A stretch of 64,000 bases of DNA from Cliona cf. orientalis (taxonomy: Eukaryota; Porifera; Demospongiae; Clionaida; Clionaidae), in NCBI GenBank assembly GCA_963930775.1, contig OZ005689.1, forward strand, positions 11,749,079 through 11,813,078, read 5' to 3'. Under the pieces are notes generated by a model. That model worked only from the letters and a program-made list of their open reading frames with translations, was not told where the DNA came from and made no database searches. Position numbers and translations under genes: made by a program. Shown here one piece after another: positions 33,640-46,400 of the stretch (position 1 is the first letter of the stretch; each line of letters starts with the position of its first letter).

Positions 33640-36280
33640 ATTACGGATATTGCAATCTGGCGACCATTTCCTAATTCGTTGCCTTGTTTCGCTTCTCGTT
33701 TCCCCGTTCCAGAATCCCCCTGCTATTGGTTACGCAGTCTTAATTATCAAGGGTATCATATCACGATACGTGACCGGGGGATGTTCGTGCAGATTCAGAG
33801 ACTTCAAGCAGCTGCAGTCGCCGGGTGCAGTGGCTCGAAATCACATACCAAGCCTGAAAAATAAGGTAAGCAGTAGATCTAGTATGAATATTAGTGCCCT
33901 TCCAGAACTCTAGCCGCAGCGATTCACAGGCAATTATTGAATCCACTGGTGGTAGCCTAGCATATCCCTAGTGCTCGTATTAAATGTAGCCAGAGAGACT
34001 GAGATCTAGAGAAAGGGGAGCCTGGAGATTCATGATGTATGATGGAAATGATGAGGCTTAATCTGGCGGGCCAGCCTCTTCACAAGAGGGGGAGAAGGGT
34101 CTGGTATCATGTCTATACGCGAGTTACAGCGCTTGTACGTAGCTGTTACGCGCGTACGCGGTGTGTGCAAAACCGCACTCGTGAAAATCTAACACCTATG
34201 AAGATCTGGCACCTGATTGGTCAGCATGAGCATTTGCGACAGCCACATAATATTGCAATTGGTGATGATGTGGAGCAATCTGATTGGGCTGCACTCCTGG
34301 CTGCAGCGGTACAACTCAGAGGAAGTTGGACACGATCACGTGCGTACAAAAAGTGGGCGTGTTGCCTCATATATAACACTATACAAAATGTAAGTCACGA
34401 TCTAAAGCCTTGACGACAGTTTTAAATGTGAAAGCAAGTTGAAATCCATGACAAAAGAAGATCCAGTGCCATATATTAATATTGTGCGATTTAGCCCAGC
34501 CCACTACTATAGGCGCATGGGTTTCAGGTACACAACGGGATTGGTCAGACCTGTAGGACCGTGTGCACGAGTGCCTCGGGCCATAACTACAGCTCAAGAT
34601 GCATTATTGAACGATCGGCACGAAAGCGCCACGCATTTTGAGAGGCCTGCTAAGTAAGCACTGGCGCTATCCACCGAGCTTCGAGTAAAGCGAAAGGTGA
34701 TGTCTGTTCTTTTAATATCATACCCGTCAATAGTCCAGTAGCAACTGCACATGTACACTTAGTTGCTATGAGGGGTGTGGCCTCTGTAACCACTTCCATC
34801 TGCTCACGCGCACTGTACTAGTGGGCAATCTCGCCCAGGCAGGATACTGTTTGTGCACAAACTATGTCTCTATGTTTGTGAGCATATACTGTCAGTCTAC
34901 ACTAAGACCACCGGAAGTCCATATACGTACAATACATTTTAATGTCAACGCGCGGTTTGCATGGCGCCTATGGGGGTTAATGATATGCATGCCATACACG
35001 TGGGGTCAAAAATAGTGCATGTCTATGTACAACTGTATCTTCTAGTGTGAGTTAGCTATCATTCTATCTAAAGTACCATTGTAAAGAAGAGCTGAGCTTC
35101 ACATTGATACCAAGAACAAGACTAAGCATGCCGAGATGACCGATGTAGACATGAACCAGTTTTCAGCCACGTATGGCTGATGGCATCTTTGAATTTGGGG
35201 CAAATCTGTAACACTCACACCAGCGCTAGGGGACTTGGTCCACTAGTAGGTAAGTACCAGAGCAGCTACTCAGTCTCCGCTGAATCTCGAGTCTTCCAGG
35301 ATCCCTCAGCCACCACGAGCACTCTTTGAAAATCAAAAAGAATTTATCACTTTAGCCTGTTCTATTTTCTTGATAGTAGCTAGCTAGACTGTAAACTAAA
35401 GAAAATATTAAACTTTAGCTACTAAATTAGCTAAGTTATAGCTATCAACTCTTTAGCTTGAGTACTTTCTTTGTGACAGTTCAACTCGCTAGTCCATTTC
35501 TTGATCTTTTCTGGCTGAATGGAAATTTTGTTTCGGGGCAAATCTGTAACACTCATTCCAGAACGAAAAACGAGGCATTCTCGATGTCTATACCATAGTG
35601 GCAGTGTATAGCAGTAGCGTGGAACAGAACCGCTCAAGGCACTTAGAGAAACGAGCCTTCGAAAACGAGAAAAATTCATTCTGTCCTGGGTAGGGCGCGG
35701 TACACGGATAGATATACGGACGTATACGAGATTATTGCGTGTACCCGCATAATACGTATGCGTGCGTAATCATACGCAGGAAAACGTCATTTCCGTTTTG
35801 CCATTAAACGGTAGGTCTTTGTGTAGACTGCTGTTAATAGATGATCATGCATACTAACCACATTATCCCATGATTGTGACATTAATCATACTCGTTCTGT
35901 GATGTCAACTTTAGAAAGAGATATTTGTACATGTAGTACTATGAAAAACTTAGACTACATCCCGAGTCCCTCATGAAAAGTATTACACCGCGCTACTGTA
36001 CGCCGCCATAATTTGAACTAGAACACATCAACAAACTGCACATGCTCCATATATGTGTATATTGGGGTGCGCGGCTTGAGCCGGTTGACCCGGACGTGAC
36101 CTCCACCTGCCATGTGCTAGACTGAACAGGGAAATCCCCCGAGTGCGAACTCGCCAAAGAAAGCGAACTGAGAAAATTACCATATTTATCGATAGTCTAC
36201 AATGTCCTCTACGCTAGGTTCGAATTCTGGGTCCCAACAACTTTTCATGTGCGCTAAACATTTTGAAACAGTTTCACAGC
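33640..36280. other. Intergenic region, repeats only
   Basis: No supported gene. About 33870-34060 resembles 48400-48650 (shared phrases near AGAGAAAGGGGAG and ATGATGAGGCT), so it is repeat sequence. GGGGCAAATCTGTAACACTCA occurs as a direct repeat near 35198 and 35537. Short open frames (33650-33913, 34039-34413, 35431-35679 on -) lack domains. Confidence 0.4.
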
Positions 36281-36284
36281 AATT

Positions 36285-37735
36285 ACATCATATGTTTCAT
36301 ATGGAAGCCGAGAGGTGCAATTTTCCGCACGACGTTCATTTCCGCATGCGGATGGCCAGCTCCGCATGCGGACGTACGTTCTCCGCGTGCGGAGAGCCAT
36401 CTCCGCATGCGGGCGAATGTTCTCCGCGTGCGGAGAGATAGCTCCGCATGCGGGCGAACCTTCTCCGCATGCGGAGGTGCCTTCTCGGCGTGCGGAGACC
36501 CTACTCTGCATGCGGAGGTACCTTTTCGGCGTGTGGAGACTCTGCTCCGCATGCGGAGGTAGCGTCTTGACGTGCGGAGACCTCTTTTTCAAACAATTAC
36601 AGCCCAGTCGTTTCATTACCCCACCAGTGTTAATAGTAGCGTCGCTCATGGCGTGCTTAATCTCTTGAGAAGTCTCTTCAGCCAGCACTGTGACTTCTAC
36701 AAGGCTGCCACGGTGACCGTGAGGAAAGGCCCCGCGTGAAGGGTGTGGCTAGCGAGACTATAGGTCCGGCGCGCCACAATTAATAGTATACTAGTGAGTT
36801 GTAGCTATTGAACACTTTTAATATAGTAGGTATACCGTCCATATTTTCTGGCTACTGACTCTAAGACATGCAATCGTTCCAGTCATGGGGCGGAGCCTAG
36901 TTTCACAAAGCGACCACACCCAGTTTTATTGATCCCGCCAATCATATTATTGGATGTGCATATTATTCTGCAGCTATTGATGAACTAGCTAGCTATTTTG
37001 AAGCTTGATAAAAACGCTATGGTCGCTTTGTGAAATTTGGACTCCACCCCATGAATGGTATAATAGAGTCAGTAGCCAGGAATATGGACGGTATACATAG
37101 CTACTAGGTGTTCAATACTTACAACTTACTATAGTATACGATCTAATTGTCGCCGTATCTATATATTATAGTCTCGCTAGCCACACCCTTCACGCGGGGC
37201 CTTTCCTCAGTCACGGCCTTGTAGAAGTCACAGTGCCTACTGAAGAGGCTTCTCAAGAGGTTAACCACGCCAAGATTGACGCTACTATTAACACTAGTGG
37301 CGCAATAAAACGGTTAGGCTGTGATAGTTTGGAAAAAAAGGTCTCCGCACTTGAAGACGCTATAGTATATCTCCACATGCAGAGCAGGGTCTGCGCACGC
37401 CAAGAAGTACACCTCCGCATGTGGAGCAGAGTCTCCGCACGCCGAGAAGTGCATCTCCGCATGCGGAGGTACGTCTCCGCACGCCGAGAAGGCAACTCCA
37501 CATGCGGAGTAGGGTCTCCGCACGCCGAGAAGGAACCTCTGCATGCGGAGAACGTTCGCCCGCATGCGGAGCTATCTCTCCGCACTCGGAGAACGTTCGC
37601 CCGCATGCGGAGATGGCTCTCCGCACGCGGAGAACGTACGTCCGCATGCGGAGCTGCCATCCGCATGCGGAAATGAGCGTCGTGCGGTAAATTGCACCTC
37701 TCGGCTTCCATAGTTTCATCATAGGTTTCATCATA
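36285..37735. repeat. 1.45-kb giant palindrome built from 14-bp palindromic units
   Basis: Arms at about 36285-36931 and 37019-37735 are inverse copies around an ~87-bp spacer. The outer third of each arm (36342-36573; 37371-37680) is an array of CTCCGCATGCGGAG-type palindromes, many with GTGCGG or GCGTGC variants, spaced alternately 20 and 21 bp (unit starts 36360, 36381, 36401, 36422, 36442, 36463, 36484, 36504). The inner arm parts encode related short peptides on opposite strands (DATINTGGVMKRLGC versus DATINTSGAIKRLGC), ending in CACACCCTTCACGCGGGGCC shared sequence. It is probably a foldback-type mobile element. Confidence 0.85.
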
Positions 37736-37901
37736 ATTTCATCATAGCAAGAGCCGAATTTTTTTTTCTTCTCTAATTGGGACTCGGGATGTAACTGTGT
37801 GCATTGCATACTCCTTGTAATGTACTCCTGGTATCATGTAATACAGTTATTACCATCCCCTATGCATCGGGGATAGCACGTATTTCTCCCACATATTAAA
37901 A

Positions 37902-38423
37902 TACCGTATCCTCCCGAAAATAAGCCCCCTCCCCTCTTTGACCTTCAAGTTCTTGCACAGGTATGTTTACCTCGATTATAAGCCCCCCTCCCACCAACTT
38001 GAAGTAGATAGACTGCACATAATATACGAGCACGTACGTACGTACGTAACCCCGCCCTTCAATTGACTACGAGTACAAAGATGGTGCTGGCTTTTAGAAA
38101 AGCCTGTTTTGAAGTCATTCTGTTGTGATGGCACTTCTAGCTTGGCAAAGACACTTACGAGCCGGTCAAGATGCTTTTACTTACCTCTAAAGACGTACAC
38201 ACACGGAACAACAAGTCCTTTTCCTACCGCCAATCCTCGTGTTGCCGCTCTTTTGGAGAAAAGACAAGCAAACTCTGGATATTTCCCGCGGTACGTGACC
38301 AACGATGGTGGCTAAGGGGGGCTTATATTCGAGGGAAAGTGCATATTCGAAAATAAGCCCCTCCCCAGTCTAGGTCATGTCTACTGCTGAAAAAGGGGGA
38401 CTTATTTTCGGGAGGATACGGTA
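37902..38423. mobile_element. TA-flanked TIR element, TACCGTATCCTCCCGAAAAT ends
   Basis: TACCGTATCCTCCCGAAAAT at the left and its inverse at 38404-38423; internal TTATAAGCCCCCC and CTTATATTCGAGG form sub-terminal inverse motifs. The 522-bp element has no transposase. It is the uninterrupted relative of the composite at 55843-57102, which lies in the opposite orientation. Confidence 0.8.
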
Positions 38424-38594
38424 GCTTCTACCTCTTCGATCGATGTTGTTATGCAGATTCGAAGGAAGTACCAGCTGATACAACACGCACTGTCTGCGAC
38501 TGCCAGCTGTTACCCTGCTGAAAATCGATAGCTCAGTCAGAGGAGCAACATCTCATCTTGAACACCTTCACGCTATTGTGTTCCCCGAGGTGCA

Positions 38595-38802
38595 GAATGT
38601 CATGAGCGATGGATTGTTAGTTTCTGAGTAAACACTTTGTATCTGCCAGCGTGTTGCAGTTTAGTATGTGTGGCAAGGAATATTTGAATTCTAAATTTTA
38701 GTAACAGATTATTTCAGTATCTATGTACGTTGCTTGCCCTCTTAGTATTGTAGTGCACTGAATTTATGCTGTTTGCTTCACTGTAGGTTGGGACATGCAG
38801 CG
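38595..38802 (+). promoter_or_regulatory. Conserved upstream segment shared by copies C and D
   Basis: GAGCGATGGATTG, GTGGCAAGGAATATTTGAAT and GCTGTTTGCTTCACTGTAGG occur in the same order upstream of copy D (about 58771-58962). Conservation directly before the signal exon suggests proximal promoter and 5' UTR sequence. CTGTAG just before the ATG could also be a splice acceptor for an upstream leader exon. Confidence 0.45.
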
Positions 38803-41800
38803 ATGATGTTTTGGATGACTATATCAATGGGTATCTTACTGCCACTGATCACAATTACTCGTCAGGCAAACACAAGTATAGCTGCCTAATTACGTGTAGC
38901 TAATACTTCTTGCAGTACATTAAATATGGTTTTACCATAACTCCATCTCAACAAGTGGTTGGAGTCGGTCAAGATGCTGTGTTCAGATGTCATCATCCCA
39001 ATACCCGATTCATTTTTTGGAGAATAAATGAATCAACTATAGTAGAGGAAGGAAGTCCAGGTCCTTCTGGCATTACAGCTGGCAGAACTTTGGATGGAAA
39101 TGGGAATGTGATTGACTTCACTCTGACTATCATGGCTCAGCCTTACTACAATGAGACTGAAATTGTGTGTATAGCCATCTTTTCCGGTAATGTGCCTAAC
39201 GAAGAAACAGTATCAGTCAATCTAACAGTTCAAGGTAAGAATGAAGCATTTCTACCTCTGCATAAAAGTCATACAATAACCTATAGGTCTGTTGAGTGTG
39301 GTAACTGACATTATGAGAGACTCCTCCACTATCACTTGGGTGGCTCCATTTTCCCTGGACCTGACTGGTGTTGATCCAAACATTGTCTACTATGTGGAGG
39401 TGTACAACATCACTTGTGGAGTGGATGACGTAGTGGTTTGTGACTGTAATGTGACTGAGCCACGTTTTGTTGATGATAGACTACAGCAAGGATACATTTA
39501 TCGCTTCACTGTCACTCCAAGGAGTAATGGACAGGATGCTCAAAATGGATCAAATAATACTAAAGAAGGTACATGTATACTTGGTAATCCATTGAACTGT
39601 TAAATACCATTTGTGATCACTCTTGAGTTCCATTCTAACTTGATTAAGCATCTATTGTGAGCTACAGTAGTCATTCTCTGTGTGTATCTGCCTCTCTGTT
39701 GCCATGCTATATATGTCCAAAATTAGGCTTAATTTATAGTGGTTTATAGGTTTTTACAGCTATCATGTCTAGGATTGCCAGAACCGTTCTAATTGCAGCT
39801 CTTAGGCGCTGCCCTAATTTAGGCACCTTTTGACCTGCTCATGAATTTTTCAGTTCTAATTGGAGGTGCCTGCATGATCTGTAATAATTTTTTGGGGCGC
39901 CTTAATTAGAAAGCTAGTATACGGTATATGAACTGTATTTGACGACTGCCTGATTTTGATTTCTTTATAATTGTTTACGTGTATCTAGTGCTCTTAAAGG
40001 CATTGTGTCATGCTATAAGCGCTGATTGCCTGCTAATTGAAGCCGCACGCGCCCACACGGTAAATGAACACTGGGCATGGCAGATGACTGATAAGTTAGC
40101 GTGTACATTCAAATCTGCCCCCTGACGCTCGCTCTGCTGTGGCGTTCGACTTTCTAGGCATCGTGTAGGCTCTCGATCCTATACTTATCAGTTTTCTTAC
40201 TCTTTAGCCGTCCATAACTGAAGATTGCAGGCTTCTTAACTCGATCATCGCGAATATCTTCTGCACTGCATGTGTTCGATCTCCGCGTACTTCCGTGGAC
40301 TATACCGTGATATTGGGCATGCCCGTACTTCCTGTGCCCACTTTAATTGAATTTTTGAACTAATGAGTTCATTAAGTAACAATTAGGCCTTATGAATGGA
40401 TACAATGCCTTTAAATATAATTATTAACTAGGGGATTACTGATCACTTGCACCATAGCGCAAAGCAATAATACTCCCCTTCCCTCACTCTTCTATGTCTT
40501 TAGTGTTTCGATTGTCTTCAGTGAGACAACTTGACTTTGGCTGTGTGCATAGTTACAGCAAGAGATAAAAATACAATATATACCCACCCGATGGCATGTG
40601 GTCAATTTAGTATCGATTTTTAAGCACAAAACTTTATGCTGATTCTGTAACAGGCGCATGCGCATCTTCACCCATTTCACCAATTTAATTGAATATTTAT
40701 ATGGCTTAAAATTAATGTTTTCCAGAAATGTTCACAAGATTGACCAATCCAAGGATAATTATCATGTTCATAAATAGCTCGATGGTTACTGCTTTATTCC
40801 AATTCAGAAATAAAGTGAGTTGCAGCCAAACCAAGCTGTAATAATTATATATGTGTATCAGCTACATGTATGCATCACTGGATGATCTTTAAATTATAGA
40901 GTACTGGTATTGAACCTGATTTTTATTCTATTGCTTTAACTGCTATTGATGAAATTGAAGAACTAAGTAGTGATATACTTGTAACAAATCTGGTACAAGA
41001 TACGAACAGCACAAATCTGAGAGTTATTGAGCCTCTACCTCGTAGAAGGCTATGGAACTATCAAGTCCTGACTCTGGATTGCAGTGAAAATCCGATCACA
41101 AGTGTATTAGAAATTAGTAAGTCCTCCTAACTAAAAATGAACTACTATAAAAATTATATTTTTTACTTCGAAGGTACTCATGATTTTCAGAGTATCACTG
41201 CTAGTTCTCCCAGTCCTGGACTAGTCCGTGTGACTGGTGACTTCATTAACGGCTCATTAGCCACTTCTGTACTTATTATCATCTACTCGACTGATAATCG
41301 CAATGATGTTTATTACTTAATTAAATCCCTATCCACTGAAGGAGAGACGCCAGTGACTAACATCAGCAGTCTTCCTTCTGGTCCATACAATGTCTCTGTC
41401 TTTGTGTTAGAAGAAGATGGTCTGCCATTCATCAGGAGTGCCAGCACACCGAGGAATGTGTTAGTCGAAGAACACCAAGGAGACGAGAATGGTGAGCAAC
41501 TTATCATAGCTAATCAGGGGGAGGGGATTGGTGGCTAGTGGGTGAATGCCCAAGATTGACTTAATTACTTTGGCCTATAGTAATCATGGATAATCCATAG
41601 CGTACGTGTTTTGTAGGTATTGAGTATGAAGTCCAATCCACCTCCACTGGAGTATGCATCACCTGTACCTTCCTGGACAGTTCTACCACTAACTGTGTGG
41701 CAGTGGTACATCAGCGAATCTCTCAGCTCAACTCAAGTGGACTGATGAACATTGAATCAAGTTACAAATTCAACAGATTTGGTGACACTGCATATGGCTG

Positions 41801-42440
41801 CATTGAGGGAGTCAACCTAACTGAATACCAGATTGGAGTTATTGATTCACACAGAAACATGAAGAAAGCTACACCAAGTAAGAATACATGCTCAAATTTT
41901 GTATAATCAGTGCATGATTACTTTATGACTCTAGATATTTCCACTGATTGTAATTGGCGCATACAAGTTGGAATATTTATAGCTGGTATAGTCCTCTAAC
42001 ATTGTAGCAAATGATGACCAACTTTGATTATAATATTATTATGTTTTATTGTAGGAGTTGTGTTAGGTATCATATTGACGCTTATACCAATGATTATCTT
42101 CAAAATTTTCATTAAAAAGAGTAAGTACAAGTGCATGGAGCAAAAGTAGAAAATAAATTGATACACGATAAGAGTGGAATGTCAAATATTCTTATTGAAG
42201 TGGACAAAATTAATTTTAAGCTTGTACAAGTATATAATTATCTTTCAGGCGAAATGTGTTGTGAGATTAGTATGTTATTATCATTGGTAATAATAATTGA
42301 TCCGGCATAGTTGTAAAACCTCTTTGTTGAATATCATAGGTTTAATTTCTTCTCACTCCACATTGTTTAATTAAGTGGTTTACCACCATAAAGCGATAAC
42401 TCATTAATGATAATCCAGCATATGGTGTACATCAGCAATA
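38803..42440 (+). pseudogene. Ig/FN3 membrane receptor, copy C, with lost acceptor and deleted tail
   Basis: Exon equivalents: 38803-38875, 38929-39234, 39287-39568, 40726-40814, 40900-41116, 41174-41491, 41617-41877, 41935-41985, 42055-42120, 42249-42269, and a remnant of the tail exon ending with the TAA at 42438-42440. Domain content is as in copy A (signal peptide, Ig, FN3-like modules, Cys domain, TM), and every domain exon is open. Two lesions: the acceptor before the Ig exon reads TATGG where B and D have ACAG, and no nearby AG keeps the frame; and about 139 bp holding the last intron's acceptor and most of the tail (A coordinates near 9088-9226) is deleted, leaving only the DNPAYGVHQQ end. 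Either a recent pseudogene or a gene spliced differently from its paralogs. Confidence 0.75.
39998..40410. mobile_element. TTAA-flanked MITE, AGGCATTGTGTC ends (in copy C intron 3)
   Basis: TTAA at 39994-39997 and 40411-40414 flank a 413-bp element with AGGCATTG / CAATGCCT ends. A second copy, in inverse orientation, is at 56599-57010. TTAA duplication is typical of piggyBac and Kolobok elements; which of these it follows cannot be told. Confidence 0.85.
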
Positions 42441-43835
42441 AAATATTATCATAATAATGTATGATCATTAGTTTATTTATATGATACTTATTGTGCATTT
42501 TGCTCAGTAGAGGACATTCCACTAAAATATATCTTGTCAGACCACTTGACTTCTTTTAATCTTCTCTGTCTTTGCTAGAATTGCTAGATTTACTACAGAA
42601 TGACAATCACTTTTCAATAAGCCCAAAATTGATGCCTTCAAATTCATGCAATGGCAACATGAAAAGACCTACTGTCGTTCCCTTGCTCCAAATCAAACCC
42701 TACAAACAATTATATATATAATATTATATTATATATAGCTATCTGTGATCACTGAAATGCTCAAATTCTCCCTGTTGTAACACAAAGCGTCATAAAAATT
42801 TTGTCTAATTCACGCTTATGTTCACATATTAACTTGCTTAATAATGAAGGGCTCAGAACCAGAGTGGCCTAACCCACAAATGTTGAGTTAGCCCCCCTAA
42901 TCTTGAAAACATGTTTAAAATGCATTTCATGAGCAACAGAAAATTCACATTTTTGAAAATTTGAGTGATTTGGTAGAGTAGGGTGTTTGGTTTTTAGTCC
43001 ATTTTTGAGCTTATTAGACAATTTCCCACATTCAATTTGGGGTTAGGCCACTCTGGTTCTCGACCCTTCAATTGTTTGTGTATCTAACTTGTGTCGAGGT
43101 TCACTGACTGACGCTAATTGTTATATAGTCATCACATGTCATCTAGTATTTTTGTGACTCCATAAGGGCTGCTATGATTCCTGTAAAATTAATGCTCATT
43201 GGCCCTGATTATGTCAGATATCAATAATTATTCTCTGGGGAGCAGGAGCTTGGCACCAGACCCCATGGTTCCAGCTTCAATGGGACCGACGCTTACAAGG
43301 CATGTCCATCGTGGCCAAAGATCTCATCCCCATAATTTTGGCATATCAGGCATGGGGCCCCCGACTGCTGGCATAGCCAACAGGTTCTCTGCCTCTGTGA
43401 TAACCAGGTAGTGGTGGCCTGCCTGAGATCATGGACAAGCAGAGATGAAGCACGCTTAGCTATATACCTAATGTGTTGCATATAGTTTTCATGAAGCTCA
43501 CTACCATTGTTAGTCCACCCCACATACATCCACACTAAAGAAAATTATTTAGCAGATGATCTATAGCTATCATGTGACAATCTTTCCTCATTTCTCTGTA
43601 AGGTCCCCCCGGCAGATGTATACCCCACCCCGGTGTCTCACCAGCTTCTAGACATCTTGCTGGACACCAGAGCGGACTTGACCTCTCCTCCCTAGCACCA
43701 ACTGTTCAATACTACTTTGAGAAAGGATTAGCTCCATCCACTCAGAAAACCTACCAAGCAGCCATTAAACATTTCTACGTCTTCTTACCACACATGACAT
43801 CAAGGACCCCTTCCCTTTTCAGAACAATTATTCCC
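40632..43835 (+). repeat. A/C duplicated block, copy at C
   Basis: Collinear with 7265-10500. Differences: the tail-exon deletion, the extra AACCAGAGTGGCC-bounded segment at about 42850-43070, and loss of similarity at about 43835. Confidence 0.8.
43220..43835 (+). pseudogene. DIRS-type remnant, second copy
   Basis: The same RNase H-like phrase region (GTGGCCAAAGATCTCATCCC) and tyrosine-recombinase start (YYFEKGLAPSTQKTYQAAIK) as at 9925-10738, with different lesions. It stops within the recombinase at about 43835. No LINE follows it here. Confidence 0.7.
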
Positions 43836-45200
43836 AGCTCGAGTCTACCCCAGCGGCGCAGGAGAACAAGATACAACTGGAGGAAGGAGCCTTGGAGACC
43901 CTCCAGTGTATACTAGATGTAGTAAACTAGCTATAGCCAGTCCAAAGAGAACCCAACCCAATCCAAACCAAAAGGAAAGTGCCTCATGCTACTGGACAAA
44001 GATTCCCAATCTGTTGGAAGAGTAAGAAGAAAGGCTACAGCCATGCAATGCTTCCCAGACCAGTGAAAGAAGTAAGGAAGTACCAGCGCCCAGATTTGCT
44101 TGGGAAACGTCCAATAGCCAGCACATGCAGGTCAGTGCTCGGCTTGTAACATAATATTATTATGCTTTACCACAGGCACAATATCTGATCTTAATAATTG
44201 GTACTAGCTTAATTGCTTGTCTTCTATCGTAGAATCCCATAATTATGCACCCACCCCCTCCTCGCACATAAGCCCCAGACCCCTGCACTTTTAGCTCATT
44301 TTCATGCATAGGTAGTTTTGTCTCGTAATTGCGCCCCCTGACCATATTTGTTGCCATAATTAGCTATTAGGACTACTTGTGTTACCCGGCGCCCGCTAAA
44401 AAATTGTGCCGTGGTAAGTGGTCCCATTCAAACATAAGGCGTCCCCCAACATTTAGCTGCAGAACTAGCTGCACAACTGATGAGAGTATCAATGTCAGCA
44501 TCATTCATAATTATTATAGAGCACATACCTATGCTAACATGCACAATAGGTATAATTATTGCGGGATTCTACTGTTGATACTGAAAATGATATGCATCTT
44601 CCAGCCATCCGGAGCAGAGAGAAGAGGAAAATTAACCAGACATTCTTGATGAGCCAAGAAATCGAGGCCAAGCTAGGATTCACTAATCATGAATGTCTGC
44701 AATCCACATCAGATTCTGCTGTCTGACTTCAGTGCAATGATCACAGTAGGCTCACACCCTCCGTGAATAGTGCTTTTCAATGTCTGGGAGGAAAGAAGTT
44801 ACTGGCAACAAGCTGTCGTCAGTTTGTGAATTAATGGCAAGGAATAATAATATTGTCAACCTGCATTGGTGCATGTTATCCTGGACAAGACAATTCATCT
44901 ACCATCACACTCGAAGTCTTTTGCAGCAGTGAGGGTTGAGGGACACCTACTCGACTGTGAAAAGTGGAGAATCAAAAAGCGTTCAAACGGTACGTGTGAT
45001 CGCTGGAAGGACTCTGGTTAATCTGGAAAAATCCAGAAGATATATATACTGAATTTCACCAGTGAAGAGAGGAGGATTATGAAGCTAAGGGATCCGGGAG
45101 CTCCCATTGCAAACTGTGAGCCTGTACAGGGTGTGCAATTGTTATAAAGGAGCCCACACCAATAATATAATAATTATTATGCAGGTGGTACTACTCCGCC
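43836..45200. other. Unassigned repeat-like sequence
   Basis: No supported gene. The segment may be retroelement debris, since fragments of Ty3/gypsy follow. The short frame at 44377-44649 has no domain. Confidence 0.3.
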
Positions 45201-45207
45201 TGCAAGG

Positions 45208-45480
45208 AGCATGCAATTTAAAGTTGAAGCTCTCCCCAGTGAAGTGTGCTCTACATAGCTGTTCCAGTGCCAAGTGAAATTCAACCAGCTTTGGATACAT
45301 TGTCAGTGAAACTAGAATTGCTATGAATCCCAAGAATTTGCAAGCATGGCCAAGGACCCTCTAATTTATCTGATCGAGGTAAGAAGATTTCTTGGACTAG
45401 CTACATTTGCTCATATTATCGAAGATTTATACTGAGCTTTTGCTGACTTTGGCCTCCTGGAAACCTCAGAGGAGTCTGAC
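45208..45480 (+). pseudogene. Ty3/gypsy reverse-transcriptase fragment
   Basis: Broken frames give LKLSPVKCALHSC, then FGYIVSETRIAMNPKN and VRRFLGLATF. These match the end of the gypsy RT palm/connection region (typically ...LGHxVSxxGIxxDPxKxxA... then VRSFLGLxxYYRRFI). Stops and shifts occur throughout. Confidence 0.6.
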
Positions 45481-46039
45481 TTATATAGTGACTTCAGATA
45501 CCTATAGCTACCTAACTGATATATACCTACTCCTAACCATGTGCATGCAGTAATGAATAGCTACCTAACTGGCAGCTACTAAAGATAGATAGAGATTACG
45601 TACAATAGAAAAGTTAAAAGATGAGTGGGTCAGGGTCCGAGAGTGATGATCCTCGTGATCCCCAACTACCCTGAGGGGTCCACTTGCTCCTGAATAATAC
45701 CATGAAGCTGCTAGCTACCAGCAATTCATCTGTGAGCCATCGTTAAGCAATGGATCAGGCGTCTCAACGATAGTTAGGATCTGCCAATCAAGTCGGACTG
45801 ATGTTAGAAGGCTAACTTAAAACCAATAGCTAGCTAAGGACAGGGACATTGCGGATTCCTGAGGTATTCCTGGAACTACATAAACTAGATTGGCAAAGTT
45901 AGTACATGTGGCCTTGAAACAGATCTAGAGGATCCCTGAACTACTCAGATGGAGCTGCAGCAACCACTTGCAGAGACCCAACGTGAGCTGGCTTGCGGGA
46001 GCTTCTGGTGCAAGAACTGCACATGGAGATACCATAATA

Positions 46040-46400
46040 ATATACAACTGTGGGGAGGTGGCCCAGATCTGTAAAATGCTAAAAATAGAAAGCAGGGGGG
46101 GGGCCTGTTGAGCCTTGAAGCAAATCCACACCGATGACCCTCTCCTCCAAACCGAATTGACGGACTTTCTCTTTCTCTTATCTTCTGAGTCCAATAAAAT
46201 CTAGAGATGACGATGAATTGACCACAAAGGGAGTAGTGTCAGTGTGTAACAGGTACAGCTACAAGGAGTATCCATGTATGGGGTGATCAACACAGGAGCC
46301 AATATCACCATTCTAGGAAACTATTAATTTTAAGAAAGTGGCCACCATCGCCAAGTTCAGTGAAGAAAAGGGACTTCCATCCAGCTGATAAAAAAAAAAC
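46040..46400 (+). pseudogene. Ty3/gypsy gag zinc-knuckle and protease fragment
   Basis: YNCGEVAQICK (46042-46075) is a degenerate CCHC knuckle. GVSMYGVINTGANITILG (about 46258-46320) matches the retropepsin active-site region with Asp changed to Asn (INTGA instead of DTGA). The order RT (45.2 kb) before gag/PR (46 kb) is reversed from a normal element, so these are separate fragments. Confidence 0.55.

Noticed and set aside
36342..36573. CRISPR-like array
   Set aside because: Units are 14-bp palindromes with 6-7-bp gaps, variable in sequence, in an animal genome with no cas genes. Spacers would be far too short.
36202..37809. Overlapping frames of 80-150 codons on both strands in the palindrome
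   Set aside because: The palindromic repeat is open in many frames at once, so openness carries no coding evidence. Only the short DATINT...KRLGC segment might be real.
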